Shown here: positions 1 through 7,155 of the stretch, piece after piece | Layout: every line of letters starts with the position of its first letter | Position numbering within the stretch: position 1 is the stretch's first letter | Origin: Microcystis aeruginosa W13-11 | GTDB lineage: Bacteria > Cyanobacteriota > Cyanobacteriia > Cyanobacteriales > Microcystaceae | Assembly (NCBI GenBank): GCA_009995705.1 | Contig: JAADBR010000102.1 | Coordinates: 1-15,807, forward strand | Direction: 5' to 3' | Length of the DNA stretch: 15,807 bases | Position numbers and translations under genes: made by a program | The notes under the pieces: generated by a model | The model's database searches: none | What the model was told of the DNA's origin: nothing | Seen by the model: the letters and a program-made list of their open reading frames with translations, nothing else

Positions 1-192
1 ATGATTGGGAATGCCTTCATTCATGGACAGTGTTGCTCCTTTAAGAGCCAGTTTTAGATTGTCGATAATATCATCGGGTAATTTGGAGAGATTGGCAAGG
101 GTTCTTTTTTTGACCTGATCTCCTTCTTTTGTAGGACTCTCGAAGAAGAACATCGGGGGGGAGTTACGGTTAGGAACTTTTTCTATATACAT
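1..192 (-). pseudogene. IS1634-type transposase, N-terminal part, runs off the window
   Basis: The minus strand is open from the window edge to an ATG at 192, giving 64 codons in frame. The product begins MYIEKVPNRNSPP and continues with VKKRTLANLSKLP around residues 27-39. That pattern is typical of the N-terminus of IS1634-family (IS4-like, DDE) transposases. An in-frame ATG at 201 would add MIA; the start at 192 matches the family better. The catalytic DDE residues would lie outside the window, so it cannot be told whether the gene is intact or a fragment. It transcribes away from the genes to its right. Confidence 0.7.
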
Positions 193-551
193 GGCTATCA
201 TTTTAGCAAATAGAGAGAATTCTTGTCCATTAAGAAATGTTACAAATTACATGGGGACATTAAGAAAAGTTAAGGGGGTGTATCCATTGATGGATAAGGG
301 TTTCCAGCTATTGTGGTATATATGTATGGGGGAAGTTCAGGTATAGTTTGGGGATGGTTTCGCGCATCCAGAATACGCGAGCGCTCTGGCTGAGGATGTA
401 GGTAACTTGCTGACTATCTTCTCCCAACAGCGACAAACTGGGAGGAGTTAAAATGACGGTTGCGTCGCTTGTGGCACTGGTTTTCGGGTTGGTGGCGCAA
501 GTAAGGCTATGATAAACTAGAATACAAGAGCTATTCTAAATCAATAAGAAT
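193..551. other. IS flank with an unidentified broken reading frame
   Basis: This 359-base stretch holds no complete gene. Positions 225-241 and 259-275 carry an imperfect direct repeat around CATTAAGAAA, possibly near the end of the neighbouring insertion sequence. On the minus strand, positions 308-535 stay open for 75 codons without a convincing start. The frame encodes a low-complexity Ser/Thr/Pro stretch followed by SARVFWMRETIPKLYLNFP, which looks like real protein but is not a family I recognise. It is probably the remnant of a host gene cut by mobile elements. No clear promoter for the downstream toxin gene was found. Confidence 0.35.
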
Positions 552-857
552 ATGCACGTCATCAGCCGTAAAAAACTGCGGCGATTTTCCGGAAAACACG
601 CTGATGCTGCCAATGCCATTAATACTTGGTATAAAATTGCTAGTAAAGCAGAGTGGAAAAACCTGGCTGAAGTTCAAGCTGTGTATTCTCAAGCAGAAGC
701 AGTTGGTAATTTCACGGTCTTTAATATCAAAGGTAATCGCTATCGTCTAATTGTAGATATCGTTTACAAAGACCAAGTAATTTACATCAAGTACATTTTG
801 ACTCACGCGGAGTATGACAAAGATGAGTGGAAAAATGACCCTTACTTTGGACTGTGA
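552..857 (+). CDS. higB: HigB-type mRNA interferase toxin (type II toxin-antitoxin)
   Basis: The 101-residue protein matches the HigB_toxin family, a RelE-fold ribosome-dependent mRNA endonuclease that arrests translation when free of its antitoxin. Visible family signatures are AEWKNLAEV at residues 33-41, FNIKGNRYRL at 57-66 and ILTHAEYDKDEW at 82-93. Length is normal for the family and there is no frameshift, so the toxin looks intact. The Shine-Dalgarno before the ATG is weak. The antitoxin gene starts inside the toxin's last codons, so the order is toxin first, as is typical of higBA, and the two are likely translationally coupled. Function is assigned by family resemblance. Confidence 0.88.
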   Translation: MHVISRKKLRRFSGKHADAANAINTWYKIASKAEWKNLAEVQAVYSQAEAVGNFTVFNIKGNRYRLIVDIVYKDQVIYIKYILTHAEYDKDEWKNDPYFGL

Positions 858-1242
858 CACCTACGGAAGGTTACTAGCCGAGTATCTACCAAAAGTGATA
901 GAAAACGATGCAGAAAACGAACAGGCTATTACCCTAGCTGAAGCCTTATCTCATCGAGAAAATCGAAGTCTAGAAGAAACCACCTTGTTAAATTTACTCT
1001 TGACTTTAATCGAAAAATACGAACAAGAGAATTATCCCATTGAAGAATCAGAACCCCATTCAATACTCTGGGAACTCATGGAAGCTAACAACTTACAAGA
1101 AAAAGATTTATCAGATATACTAGGTTCAAGAACAATAGTTTCTGATATTCTTATTGGCAAACAAATAATAACAGAAAAACAAGCTGTAAAGTTAGGACAG
1201 TTTTTTCACGTTGACTCAAGTTTATTTTTATCTACTCAGTAA
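835..1242 (+). CDS. higA: HigA-type antitoxin with helix-turn-helix domain
   Basis: The 135-residue product (start at 835) has an acidic, helical N-terminal half with KVIENDAENEQ at 20-30. A C-terminal XRE-like helix-turn-helix follows at about 83-125, including DLSDILGSRTIVSDILIGKQ, the pattern of HigA antitoxins paired with this HigB family. It should bind and neutralise the toxin and repress the operon. The frame is also open from an ATG at 814 and another at 823. I chose 835 because the protein from there matches the usual antitoxin start, but the choice is uncertain. It overlaps the toxin gene by 23 bases. Confidence 0.82.
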   Translation: MTLTLDCDTYGRLLAEYLPKVIENDAENEQAITLAEALSHRENRSLEETTLLNLLLTLIEKYEQENYPIEESEPHSILWELMEANNLQEKDLSDILGSRTIVSDILIGKQIITEKQAVKLGQFFHVDSSLFLSTQ

Positions 1243-1639
1243 ATTTGTACGATGCAGGTGATGGTTGGTTATAATATGAATATCTACTTAACTGGAAGAA
1301 AATTAAACAAATGGCTAATCTTGGCCGTGAAAGGGAACAGGGAACAGAAAAAAATACAGCGATTTTAGCTTTACAGGGAAATGAGTAATTAATTTTGCGC
1401 GCGGTACTTACCAATTAGTTTTGAAATTGCTTTATATGCAGGTGAAATACGAGTAAAATTAAGAACTCAAGGCAAAACTCGTTCTGAAGCTGATATGCTA
1501 ATTTCCGCAACAGCTAAAATTCATAAACTGACTTTAGTAACGCACAATATTCGTGACTTTGAAGGCTGCGAGATTTTGCTTTTCAATCCATTTAGCTAAG
1601 TTACAGTTAGTTCTATTGTTGCTGTGTATGAATATCTAC
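1243..1639. repeat. 16-bp direct repeat bracketing the VapC fragment
   Basis: The 16-mer TATGAATATCTACTTA occurs at 1275-1290 and again at 1627-1642. The copies flank the PIN-toxin remnant, and the second ends at the left edge of the MITE-like element. A 7-bp tandem GGGAACA doublet lies at 1333-1346. The remaining sequence at 1243-1392 shows no gene that I can support. Confidence 0.5.
1393..1599 (+). pseudogene. VapC-like PIN-domain toxin, C-terminal fragment
   Basis: From about 1411 the frame reads ISFEIALYAGEIRVKLRTQG, then SEADMLISATAKIHKLTLVT, then HNIRDFEG, and ends with a stop at 1597-1599. This is the second half of a VapC/FitB-type PIN ribonuclease, including the late acidic residues in SEAD and RDF. 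The N-terminal half with the first catalytic Asp and a start codon are missing: the frame is closed by a stop at 1390-1392, and the bases in between do not encode PIN sequence. No antitoxin was found beside it. It is a decayed toxin-antitoxin remnant and should not encode an active nuclease. Confidence 0.75.
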
Positions 1640-1763
1640 TTAGGGTTTACGGCAAAAAGTTTGTTGGTGGGGTTAGGGTGTGGGGTTTTATCCATTTTCA
1701 GGACGTTCGGACGTTCGGCAAAGCTCATCAGCCAACCCTAGGTATTTGCCGTAACCCACCTAA
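1640..1763. mobile_element. MITE-like 124-bp inverted-repeat element
   Basis: The left end TTAGGGTTTACGGCAAA (1640-1656) is the near inverse of the right end TTTGCCGTAACCCACCTAA (1745-1763), with a two-base length difference. Both ends finish in TTA/TAA, which could be a short target duplication. The inside is G-rich and T-rich on the left, carries a GACGTTCG doublet near 1702-1718, and has no coding capacity. Terminal inverted repeats with no transposase in about 120 bp fit a miniature transposable element. Family and copy number cannot be seen from one copy. Confidence 0.5.
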
Positions 1764-1779
1764 TCTAACTCAAAAAGTA

Positions 1780-1808
1780 TTGCAAAACATTTTAAATACA
1801 TATATAAT
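1780..1808 (+). promoter_or_regulatory. Likely sigma70-type promoter of cysK
   Basis: TTGCAA at 1780-1785 and TATAAT at 1803-1808 are separated by 17 bases, close to the vegetative consensus. The start codon of cysK follows 35 bases after the -10 box, in an AT-rich leader. It lies just outside the right end of the MITE-like element, so the insertion has left the core promoter intact. Confidence 0.6.
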
Positions 1809-1842
1809 TAAAATAGTCAACAATTATAAAGCAAGTGGCATT

Positions 1843-2790
1843 ATGCCGATCGCAAAAGACATCACCCAATTGGTAGGACGGACACCCCTAGTTCAACTGA
1901 ATCGAATCCCAGTAGCAGAGGGAGTAAAAGCCCGCATCGTCGTCAAACTGGAAAGTATGAACCCCGCCGCCTCGGTTAAGGATCGCATCGGTGTCAGTAT
2001 GGTGGAGGACGCGGAAGCCGCCGGACTAATTCACCCCGATAAAACCATTCTGGTGGAACCCACTTCCGGCAATACCGGCATCGCCCTGGCCATGGTGGCG
2101 GCGGCCAAAGGCTATCGCTTAGTCCTGACTATGCCCGAAACCATGAGTTTAGAACGACGGGCAATGTTAAAAGCTTACGGGGCGCAATTAGAGTTAACTC
2201 CTAGTAGCCAAGGCATGAAAGGAGCGATCGCCAAGGCCGAGGAAATAGTCGAAAACACCCCCAACGCCTATAGTTTGCAACAGTTCCGCAACCCGGCTAA
2301 CCCGAAAATTCACCGAGAAACCACCGCCGAAGAAATCTGGGCCGATACCGATGGCCTGGTAGATATCGTTATTGGTGGCGTGGGAACCGGGGGAACCATT
2401 ACCGGTATTGCCGAAACCATTAAACCCCGTCGTCCCCAATTTCAAGCGATCGCAGTTGAACCCTCTAATAGTCCCGTCTTATCGGGAGGACAACCTGGAC
2501 CACACAAAATCCAGGGTATCGGGGCCGGTTTTATTCCGGCAATTTTCCGACCGGAATTAATCGATGAGGTAATTATCGTCGATGATACAGAGGCTTTCGC
2601 CTACGCGCGACGGTTAGCTCGTCAGGAAGGACTACTATCGGGCATATCGGCCGGGGCGGCTTTATGGGCGGCAATTCAGGTGGGCAAAAGACCTGAAAAC
2701 GAAGATAAATTAATCGTCATGATTCAGCCTAGTTTCGGGGAACGTTACCTCAGCACAGCCCTGTTTAAAGACCTTGAAGATATCGACTAA
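1843..2790 (+). CDS. cysK: Cysteine synthase (O-acetylserine sulfhydrylase), PLP-dependent
   Basis: The enzyme makes L-cysteine from O-acetylserine and sulfide in the cytoplasm, the last step of sulfur assimilation. The 315-residue length is normal. Diagnostic motifs are [11 protein letters not shown] at 40-50, with Lys46 as the expected Schiff-base lysine. The substrate loop TSGNTG is at 74-79, the PLP phosphate loop GVGTGGT at 179-185, [12 protein letters not shown] at 219-230 and GISAGAA at 267-273. The C-terminus has [10 protein letters not shown]. The frame is open much further upstream, from a GTG at 1624 inside the MITE-like element. I reject that start because the family begins at [16 protein letters not shown] and a promoter lies between. 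CysM-type activity cannot be excluded. Confidence 0.93.
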   Translation: MPIAKDITQLVGRTPLVQLNRIPVAEGVKARIVVKLESMNPAASVKDRIGVSMVEDAEAAGLIHPDKTILVEPTSGNTGIALAMVAAAKGYRLVLTMPETMSLERRAMLKAYGAQLELTPSSQGMKGAIAKAEEIVENTPNAYSLQQFRNPANPKIHRETTAEEIWADTDGLVDIVIGGVGTGGTITGIAETIKPRRPQFQAIAVEPSNSPVLSGGQPGPHKIQGIGAGFIPAIFRPELIDEVIIVDDTEAFAYARRLARQEGLLSGISAGAALWAAIQVGKRPENEDKLIVMIQPSFGERYLSTALFKDLEDID

Positions 2791-2989
2791 TAGGACAGTC
2801 TTTGGTCTGTTATCCCTCTTTGATGACTCACGGGATAATGCCAGAAAAAGAAGGCTTAAAACGAGGTATAACACCGACTTTACTAGGATTATCGATGGCG
2901 GGATCGAGAATAGGAACGATTTAAAGCGGGATCTGGAAAAGGCGTTGATTGGTTAGGCGAAGTTTTTATCTCATTTGATGGGTTAGGCA

Positions 2990-3526
2990 ATGTTTTTTGA
3001 CTCGACAGATTGGCAAACGATTATTTTTCGGCTGAGTATGGCTATGGCCGTCGGCTGTCTGATTGGTTATAACCGACAGGGAGGGGGTCGTCCGGCCGGA
3101 TTGAGAACTTTTATCATCGTTAGTCTCGGAGCTGCCATGTTCGTGATGATTCCCCTACAAGCGGAGGGAGATGTGGGTTATGCGTCTTCTAATGCTCTCA
3201 GTCTTACTATTCAAGGGGTCGCTTCTGGTGTCGGTTTTTTAGGGGCGGGAATCATCCTACAACAATCCCATCGGGAACTAAATAAGGTACAAGTGAAAGG
3301 TTTGACTTCAGCGGCGACTATCTGGTTAGCGGCAGGATTAGGCGCGGCTTCTGGCTGCCGTTTATGGCAGATGGTTCTGGTGCGAACTTTTTTCACTCTC
3401 TCCACCCTCAGTGGCATTAAACAACTGAAGAAAAAACAACCCTTAGCCAAATATATTAAAGGTCGTAAGAAAATATCTCCGATTAATCAAGAAATAGACT
3501 CATCGGATAGTTCAGCATCTCATTAA
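2990..3526 (+). CDS. MgtC/SapB-family membrane protein
   Basis: The 178-residue protein has an MgtC domain over about residues 10-145. It includes AVGCLIGYNRQ at 20-30, PAGLRTFIIVSLGAAMF at 35-51, GVGFLGAGII at 80-89 and GLTSAATIWLAAGLG at 104-118. Three to four hydrophobic segments place it in the inner membrane. MgtC proteins are linked to growth at low magnesium and, in some bacteria, to control of ATP synthase; the role here is unproven. The C-terminal soluble domain of longer homologues is absent and the tail is a short charged segment. Ribosome binding is weak, and nothing obvious ties it to neighbouring genes. Confidence 0.85.
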   Translation: MFFDSTDWQTIIFRLSMAMAVGCLIGYNRQGGGRPAGLRTFIIVSLGAAMFVMIPLQAEGDVGYASSNALSLTIQGVASGVGFLGAGIILQQSHRELNKVQVKGLTSAATIWLAAGLGAASGCRLWQMVLVRTFFTLSTLSGIKQLKKKQPLAKYIKGRKKISPINQEIDSSDSSASH

Positions 3527-3559
3527 TAAAAAAAGCGATAAAAATTAATTTTTTATTAA
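3523..3559. terminator. AT-only hairpin after the MgtC gene
   Basis: TTAATAAAAAA at 3523-3533 is repeated inverted as TTTTTTATTAA at 3549-3559, a perfect 11-bp stem overlapping the stop codon. The stem has no GC pairs, so it could end transcription only weakly. The rest of the gap to 3743 is very AT-rich with no recognisable gene. Confidence 0.3.
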
Positions 3560-3743
3560 GAGAGTAAAAGCTTTTCTGTAATGGCTTTTGGCTCAAAAAG
3601 TTTATATTTTGTATGCAATTTATCATTTAAAAAATATAATAAATTTTTTATAAAATTTTCTATATATAAATAACAAGTAAGTATTTTGTATGATAACATT
3701 TAGAGAGAGTAACTAATTTTTCTAAACAGGAAAAAATCAAATC

Positions 3744-4418
3744 ATGATCAACCAAAATAAGAGCTTTCAAAGCCTCAAAAATCAAGTTTTCCAGCTGCTG
3801 ATTTTCCTTTTAACTGTCACTTTGCTCCTAGGAGGAAGAGGAAATGCGATCGCCTTGCCGCTACTCCCCGAACCGTTGGCCCTCATCGACCGTGCAACAG
3901 CAACGGGTGGCACTGTGGTGGAACCGGTCAAGGAAAAAAATGAGGTTTCTGTGCCAAAAATTCTGGAAGATGCCCAAATTGCCTATGAAAAAGCTATCCA
4001 AGCGGCAAAATCGGCTATCGATGACCTAAATGCTCAACTGGCCGCTCCTTCTCTCCACAAGAAGATTATCGAAGCTCAACAGGACAACTTGGAGGACTTA
4101 GCGGACAATATTGACGATCTAGGGGAAAAAGTGAGTAAATTTACGAAAAAATTGACCAAATCCGGGGCTAAACTCAGTGAAACCCTGCAAAACAACCTTA
4201 TCACCCTAGAAAAGAGCCTCGTTAATACCTCCGAGACGATCAATATCTTAGCCGACGACACCGAACGACTCAAAGACAATGCTTCCCCTTTCCTGAAAAC
4301 TCGCGTGGAAAAGACCATCGACGCGGTTAAACAAACTCTACAGGAAAGCGATCGAGCTTGGCAAGAACTGATCTCCTCGGCTAGCAGGGAACTGGAGAAG
4401 ACTAGCACCCCGAAATAA
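3744..4418 (+). CDS. Secreted helical coiled-coil protein of unknown function
   Basis: I do not recognise a family. The 224-residue protein starts with a charged segment and a hydrophobic core at about 17-30, followed by an A-I-A site at 35-37. This fits a Sec signal peptide cleaved before Leu38. From about 65 to 220 the sequence is almost wholly helical and charged. It has regularly spaced Leu/Ile in stretches such as LEDLADNIDDLGEKVSKF and SETINILADDTERLKDN, the look of a long coiled coil. No cysteines or catalytic motif are seen. It probably acts in the periplasm or thylakoid lumen, perhaps as a structural or binding partner. It stands alone, with a hairpin downstream. Start at 3744 is the first ATG, with AGGA upstream. 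Confidence 0.75.
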   Translation: MINQNKSFQSLKNQVFQLLIFLLTVTLLLGGRGNAIALPLLPEPLALIDRATATGGTVVEPVKEKNEVSVPKILEDAQIAYEKAIQAAKSAIDDLNAQLAAPSLHKKIIEAQQDNLEDLADNIDDLGEKVSKFTKKLTKSGAKLSETLQNNLITLEKSLVNTSETINILADDTERLKDNASPFLKTRVEKTIDAVKQTLQESDRAWQELISSASRELEKTSTPK

Positions 4419-4449
4419 ATAGGGCTTGCAAGGGCATAAAATCAGTCTT

Positions 4450-4480
4450 TTTTGGGGTAATTATCGTTTTTACCCCAAAA
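4450..4480 (+). terminator. Hairpin downstream of the secreted coiled-coil gene
   Basis: TTTTGGGGTAA (4450-4460) and TTACCCCAAAA (4470-4480) form a perfect 11-bp stem with a 9-base loop, 31 bases past the stop. It is not followed by a T run, so it may work as an inefficient terminator or as a 3' stabiliser. Confidence 0.45.
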
Positions 4481-4561
4481 TTATCAAATCCGATCCCTAA
4501 TAGCTGTATCCCGTCTCCTGTCTCGACTAGGAAATTAATTTTGCACGACTACTTACTAATC

Positions 4562-5137
4562 ATGACGCTTACCTATCAACCATCAACCCCCCATCGCTGG
4601 CACTTTGATAATCGGGCAATTTTGCCCCTTAGAAACCCTAATTTCTGGAAAATCGAGAGTGGAGTCGTGAAAACCTCCACCTGGTTAGAAGATGGAACCC
4701 TAATCGTCTTGGGATTGTGGGGACCTGGCAATTTTGTTGGCAAAACCCTAGAGAGAGTCAATCCCTATCAAGTTGAGTGCATCACCCCAGTGCAAGCAGT
4801 TTCCTTTTCCACAGTTGAGAGTTATCAAATGGCAGAAATTCTGCTGTCTCATCTTCAGCAAGCACAAGAACTAAGTATTATTCGTAGCTACAAACGTACT
4901 GATATTATGGTTGTGAAATTACTGTCATGGTTAGGTAATCAATTTGGTAAACAAACTGGCACTGGACAATTAATTGATGTGCGTCTAACTCATCAGGATA
5001 TCGCTGACTTATTAGGAACCACCAGAGTCACAATTACCCGCGCACTTAATCATCTTGAACAACAAGGGGCCGTGGAACGTCTTCCCGTCCATCGTCTTCT
5101 TTTACGAGAGGAGGACATCTGGCACTACGAGATTTAG
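4562..5137 (+). CDS. CRP/FNR-family transcription regulator without a clear cNMP pocket
   Basis: The 191-residue protein has a shortened N-terminal beta-barrel of the cNMP-binding fold at about 20-95, with IESGVVKTSTWLEDG at 31-45 and GPGNFVG at 54-60. A dimer helix covers about 95-125. A C-terminal Crp-type helix-turn-helix at about 142-170 reads RLTHQDIADLLGTTRVTITR and continues HLEQQGAVE. The arginine-serine motif that binds cAMP phosphate is missing from the barrel (KTLERVNPYQVEC is in that place), and no FNR-type N-terminal cysteine cluster exists, so the signal is unknown. The frame is also open to a TTG at 4541; the ATG at 4562 is more plausible. It sits 30 bases before the CadD-like gene and may regulate that operon. 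Confidence 0.82.
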   Translation: MTLTYQPSTPHRWHFDNRAILPLRNPNFWKIESGVVKTSTWLEDGTLIVLGLWGPGNFVGKTLERVNPYQVECITPVQAVSFSTVESYQMAEILLSHLQQAQELSIIRSYKRTDIMVVKLLSWLGNQFGKQTGTGQLIDVRLTHQDIADLLGTTRVTITRALNHLEQQGAVERLPVHRLLLREEDIWHYEI

Positions 5138-5167
5138 AATGGGAAGGATTATCTCTTTTTTCAATCT

Positions 5168-5806
5168 ATGAATTGGTTAGTAACCCTTTTAATTACTAGC
5201 GTGACGAGTTTTGTAGCTACAAATCTTGACGATCTGATGGTGCTAATGTTGTTTTTCTCACGACTTAATGCTAATTTTCGACCTCGACACCTGATTGTTG
5301 GTCAATACCTCGGTTTTACCCTGATTCTCCTAGCTAGTTCCTTCGGTTTACTATTTGGGTTACTGGTTTCTAAAGAATGGATTGGTCTGTTAGGATTTAT
5401 CCCTCTAATTATCGGCATTAAACAACTTTTGTCAAGGGAAAATGAGGATTACATTCAAGAAGTAAGATCGGATGTTAATTATTCTAAAAATCGCTCCTTT
5501 ATTCCTCGTTTTCCCTCCCAAACCTATTACATTGCCGCCGTGACCGTGGCTAATGGTGGTGATAATATTGGTATCTATACCTCTCTTTTTGCCAATAATT
5601 CCCCGATGCGCGTCTTAATTATCATGATAGTTTTTTATCTCATGATGGGGATTTGGTGCCTCCTAGCCTATTTTTTGATTACCCATCCCAGGATAGCTAA
5701 AGTGGTTACAAACTACGGACATAAAATTAGTCCTTTTATCTATATTATTCTAGGAATTTATATCTTAATTGACAGCAAATCCTATCGTTTATTTTTAATG
5801 TATTAA
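5168..5806 (+). CDS. CadD-family cadmium resistance/cation permease
   Basis: The 212-residue membrane protein matches the CadD family, known from plasmid-borne cadmium resistance in staphylococci. Conserved motifs are SFVATNLDDLMVLMLFF at 14-30 and VANGGDNIGIY at 127-137, in the two halves of the protein. About five or six hydrophobic segments are visible (roughly 3-28, 42-66, 70-88, 121-140, 147-171, 187-204). The acidic residues in the two motifs are candidates for ion coordination. The true substrate in cyanobacteria is not known from sequence. A GGAAGGA ribosome binding site lies upstream. The prohibitin gene starts 2 bases after this stop, so the two are almost certainly co-transcribed. 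Confidence 0.82.
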   Translation: MNWLVTLLITSVTSFVATNLDDLMVLMLFFSRLNANFRPRHLIVGQYLGFTLILLASSFGLLFGLLVSKEWIGLLGFIPLIIGIKQLLSRENEDYIQEVRSDVNYSKNRSFIPRFPSQTYYIAAVTVANGGDNIGIYTSLFANNSPMRVLIIMIVFYLMMGIWCLLAYFLITHPRIAKVVTNYGHKISPFIYIILGIYILIDSKSYRLFLMY

Positions 5807-5808
5807 CC

Positions 5809-6615
5809 ATGCCCAAAATTCGCCTATTAGCTAGACCAAGTAATCTCTTTTTTCTGTTATTAATTTTGGCGATTATTTTTAATCCTTTCGTGATTGTCAA
5901 TGCAGGAGAAAGAGGGGTTTTAATGGTCTTTGGACAGGTACAGGAGAAAATACTTAATGAGGGCATTCATGGGATTATTCCCGTTGTTAACACGGTGAAA
6001 AAACTAAGTGTGAGAATCCAAAAACAACAGATAGGGGCCGAAGCTTCCTCCAAAGACCTACAGGAAGTATTTACAGATGTGGCCTTGAATTGGCATATTT
6101 TAGCCTCAGAAGTTAACAATATTTTTCAACAAATTGGCGATGAAGCCGCTGTCATCGAACGAGTGATTGATCCGGCAGTGGAGGAAATTCTTAAGGCAGT
6201 TATGGCTAAATATACCGCCGAAGAATTAATTACTAAACGGGAGGAGGTGAAAGGAGAAGTAGATATTCGTTTGAGCGAAAGACTGAAAAATTATCATATC
6301 GGTGTCGATGATGTTTCTTTGGTTCATGTCCACTTTTCCGATCGCTTTACCGACGCGGTGGAAGCCAAGCAAATTGCCGAACAGGAAGCTAAAAAAGCCG
6401 GTTTTATGGTGCTGAAAGCTCTGAAAGAATCGGAAGTAAAAATCAATCTGGCTAAAGGAGAGGCGGCAGCTCATCGCATTCTCCAAGATTCCTTAAGTCC
6501 AGAAGTTTTACAGAACAAAGCGATCGAAAGATGGGACGGTAAACTCCCCCTATTTATGGATGATAATCTGCTTAAGTCCCTTGAATTGGTTAAAGATAAA
6601 CGAAAAACTAGATGA
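5809..6615 (+). CDS. Prohibitin/SPFH-domain membrane protein (Phb1-like)
   Basis: The 268-residue protein has one N-terminal membrane anchor at about 13-31, then an SPFH/prohibitin domain from about 32 to 205. Signatures are NAGERGVLMVFGQVQ at 31-45, EGIHGIIPVV at 51-60, ASSKDLQEV at 79-87, FSDRFTDAVEAKQIAEQEA at 176-194 and a tail IERWDGKLPL at 239-248. A Lys/Glu-rich coiled coil at 183-230 should drive ring-like oligomers. The pattern closely resembles cyanobacterial Phb1. Prohibitins are linked to membrane organisation and protease control. Placement directly behind a cation permease suggests that it stabilises or localises that transporter, which is inference from context. Confidence 0.87.
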   Translation: MPKIRLLARPSNLFFLLLILAIIFNPFVIVNAGERGVLMVFGQVQEKILNEGIHGIIPVVNTVKKLSVRIQKQQIGAEASSKDLQEVFTDVALNWHILASEVNNIFQQIGDEAAVIERVIDPAVEEILKAVMAKYTAEELITKREEVKGEVDIRLSERLKNYHIGVDDVSLVHVHFSDRFTDAVEAKQIAEQEAKKAGFMVLKALKESEVKINLAKGEAAAHRILQDSLSPEVLQNKAIERWDGKLPLFMDDNLLKSLELVKDKRKTR

Positions 6616-6686
6616 TAAAAACAATTTATTAAAACCATAAGAAAGAATACTTGATTTTATTGAACTTCACTGCGAGGAACTCCTCT

Positions 6687-7085
6687 ATGCTGTTTAAATC
6701 CCGAAAGACAAAACAGAAATTTAACCCTGATTACTGGCGAGATCATTCAGCCAACGAACGCACCTATCTGTCTTGGATGCGCGCCTCGATCGCTTTGATG
6801 GGTTTTGGTCTGGTCATTTTGCGTTTACGGACGGCATCTTCTACCGTCCTAGGATTGGGGTGGTTGTTGGGTTTTGTCTTCGCTATGGTGGGATTATTAA
6901 CCGTTGTCATCGCCACGCGCCGATATTTTCTCATCCGTCGGGCGATCGATAATAATAGCTACAAACCCGCTCAAGTCTGGATTATTTGTTTTAGTATAGC
7001 GATCGCTTGTCTTGGGTCGGGAATTCTCTATTTTGTCGCCACCAGTCCCGATAGCGGTGGAGTAGAAAGCATCGTTTTCGATTAA
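6687..7085 (+). CDS. DUF202 (YidH-type) small membrane protein
   Basis: The 132-residue protein carries the DUF202 signature NERTYLSWMRASIALMGFG at residues 23-41, followed by three membrane segments (about 34-48, 55-76, 98-118). The family is found in many bacteria and has no established biochemical role. I start it at the ATG at 6687 because GAGGAA lies 7 bases upstream (6674-6679). The frame is open to a TTG at 6651 but lacks a comparable binding site there. It follows the prohibitin gene by 71 bases and may belong to the same transcription unit. Confidence 0.82.
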   Translation: MLFKSRKTKQKFNPDYWRDHSANERTYLSWMRASIALMGFGLVILRLRTASSTVLGLGWLLGFVFAMVGLLTVVIATRRYFLIRRAIDNNSYKPAQVWIICFSIAIACLGSGILYFVATSPDSGGVESIVFD

Positions 7086-7115
7086 AACCCCATCTTCGCA
7101 GGGAGCGGGATGGGG
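7081..7115 (-). terminator. Terminator for the minus-strand Cys-rich gene
   Basis: CCCCATC (7088-7094) pairs with GATGGGG (7109-7115), with an inner CGC/GCG extension (7097-7099 with 7105-7107). Read on the minus strand the stem is followed by TTTTAAT; on the plus strand it is followed by A residues. It therefore suits the minus-strand gene ending at 7156, not the DUF202 gene. It lies between the two convergent genes. Confidence 0.55.
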
Positions 7116-7155
7116 AAAAATTGCTCGATACAGGTGGTAAAATCCAGATAACTAC

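Noticed and set aside
1232..1414. 60-codon minus-strand frame opposite the region after HigA
   Set aside because: No family resemblance and no ribosome binding site; it lies in decayed sequence.
1624..1842. Upstream extension of the cysteine synthase frame from a GTG at 1624
   Set aside because: It runs through the MITE-like element, the encoded residues do not resemble the family, and a promoter lies between it and the ATG at 1843.
2774..2956. 60-codon frame after cysK
   Set aside because: It overlaps the cysK end, has no ribosome binding site and its Arg/Asp-rich product resembles no family; likely chance.
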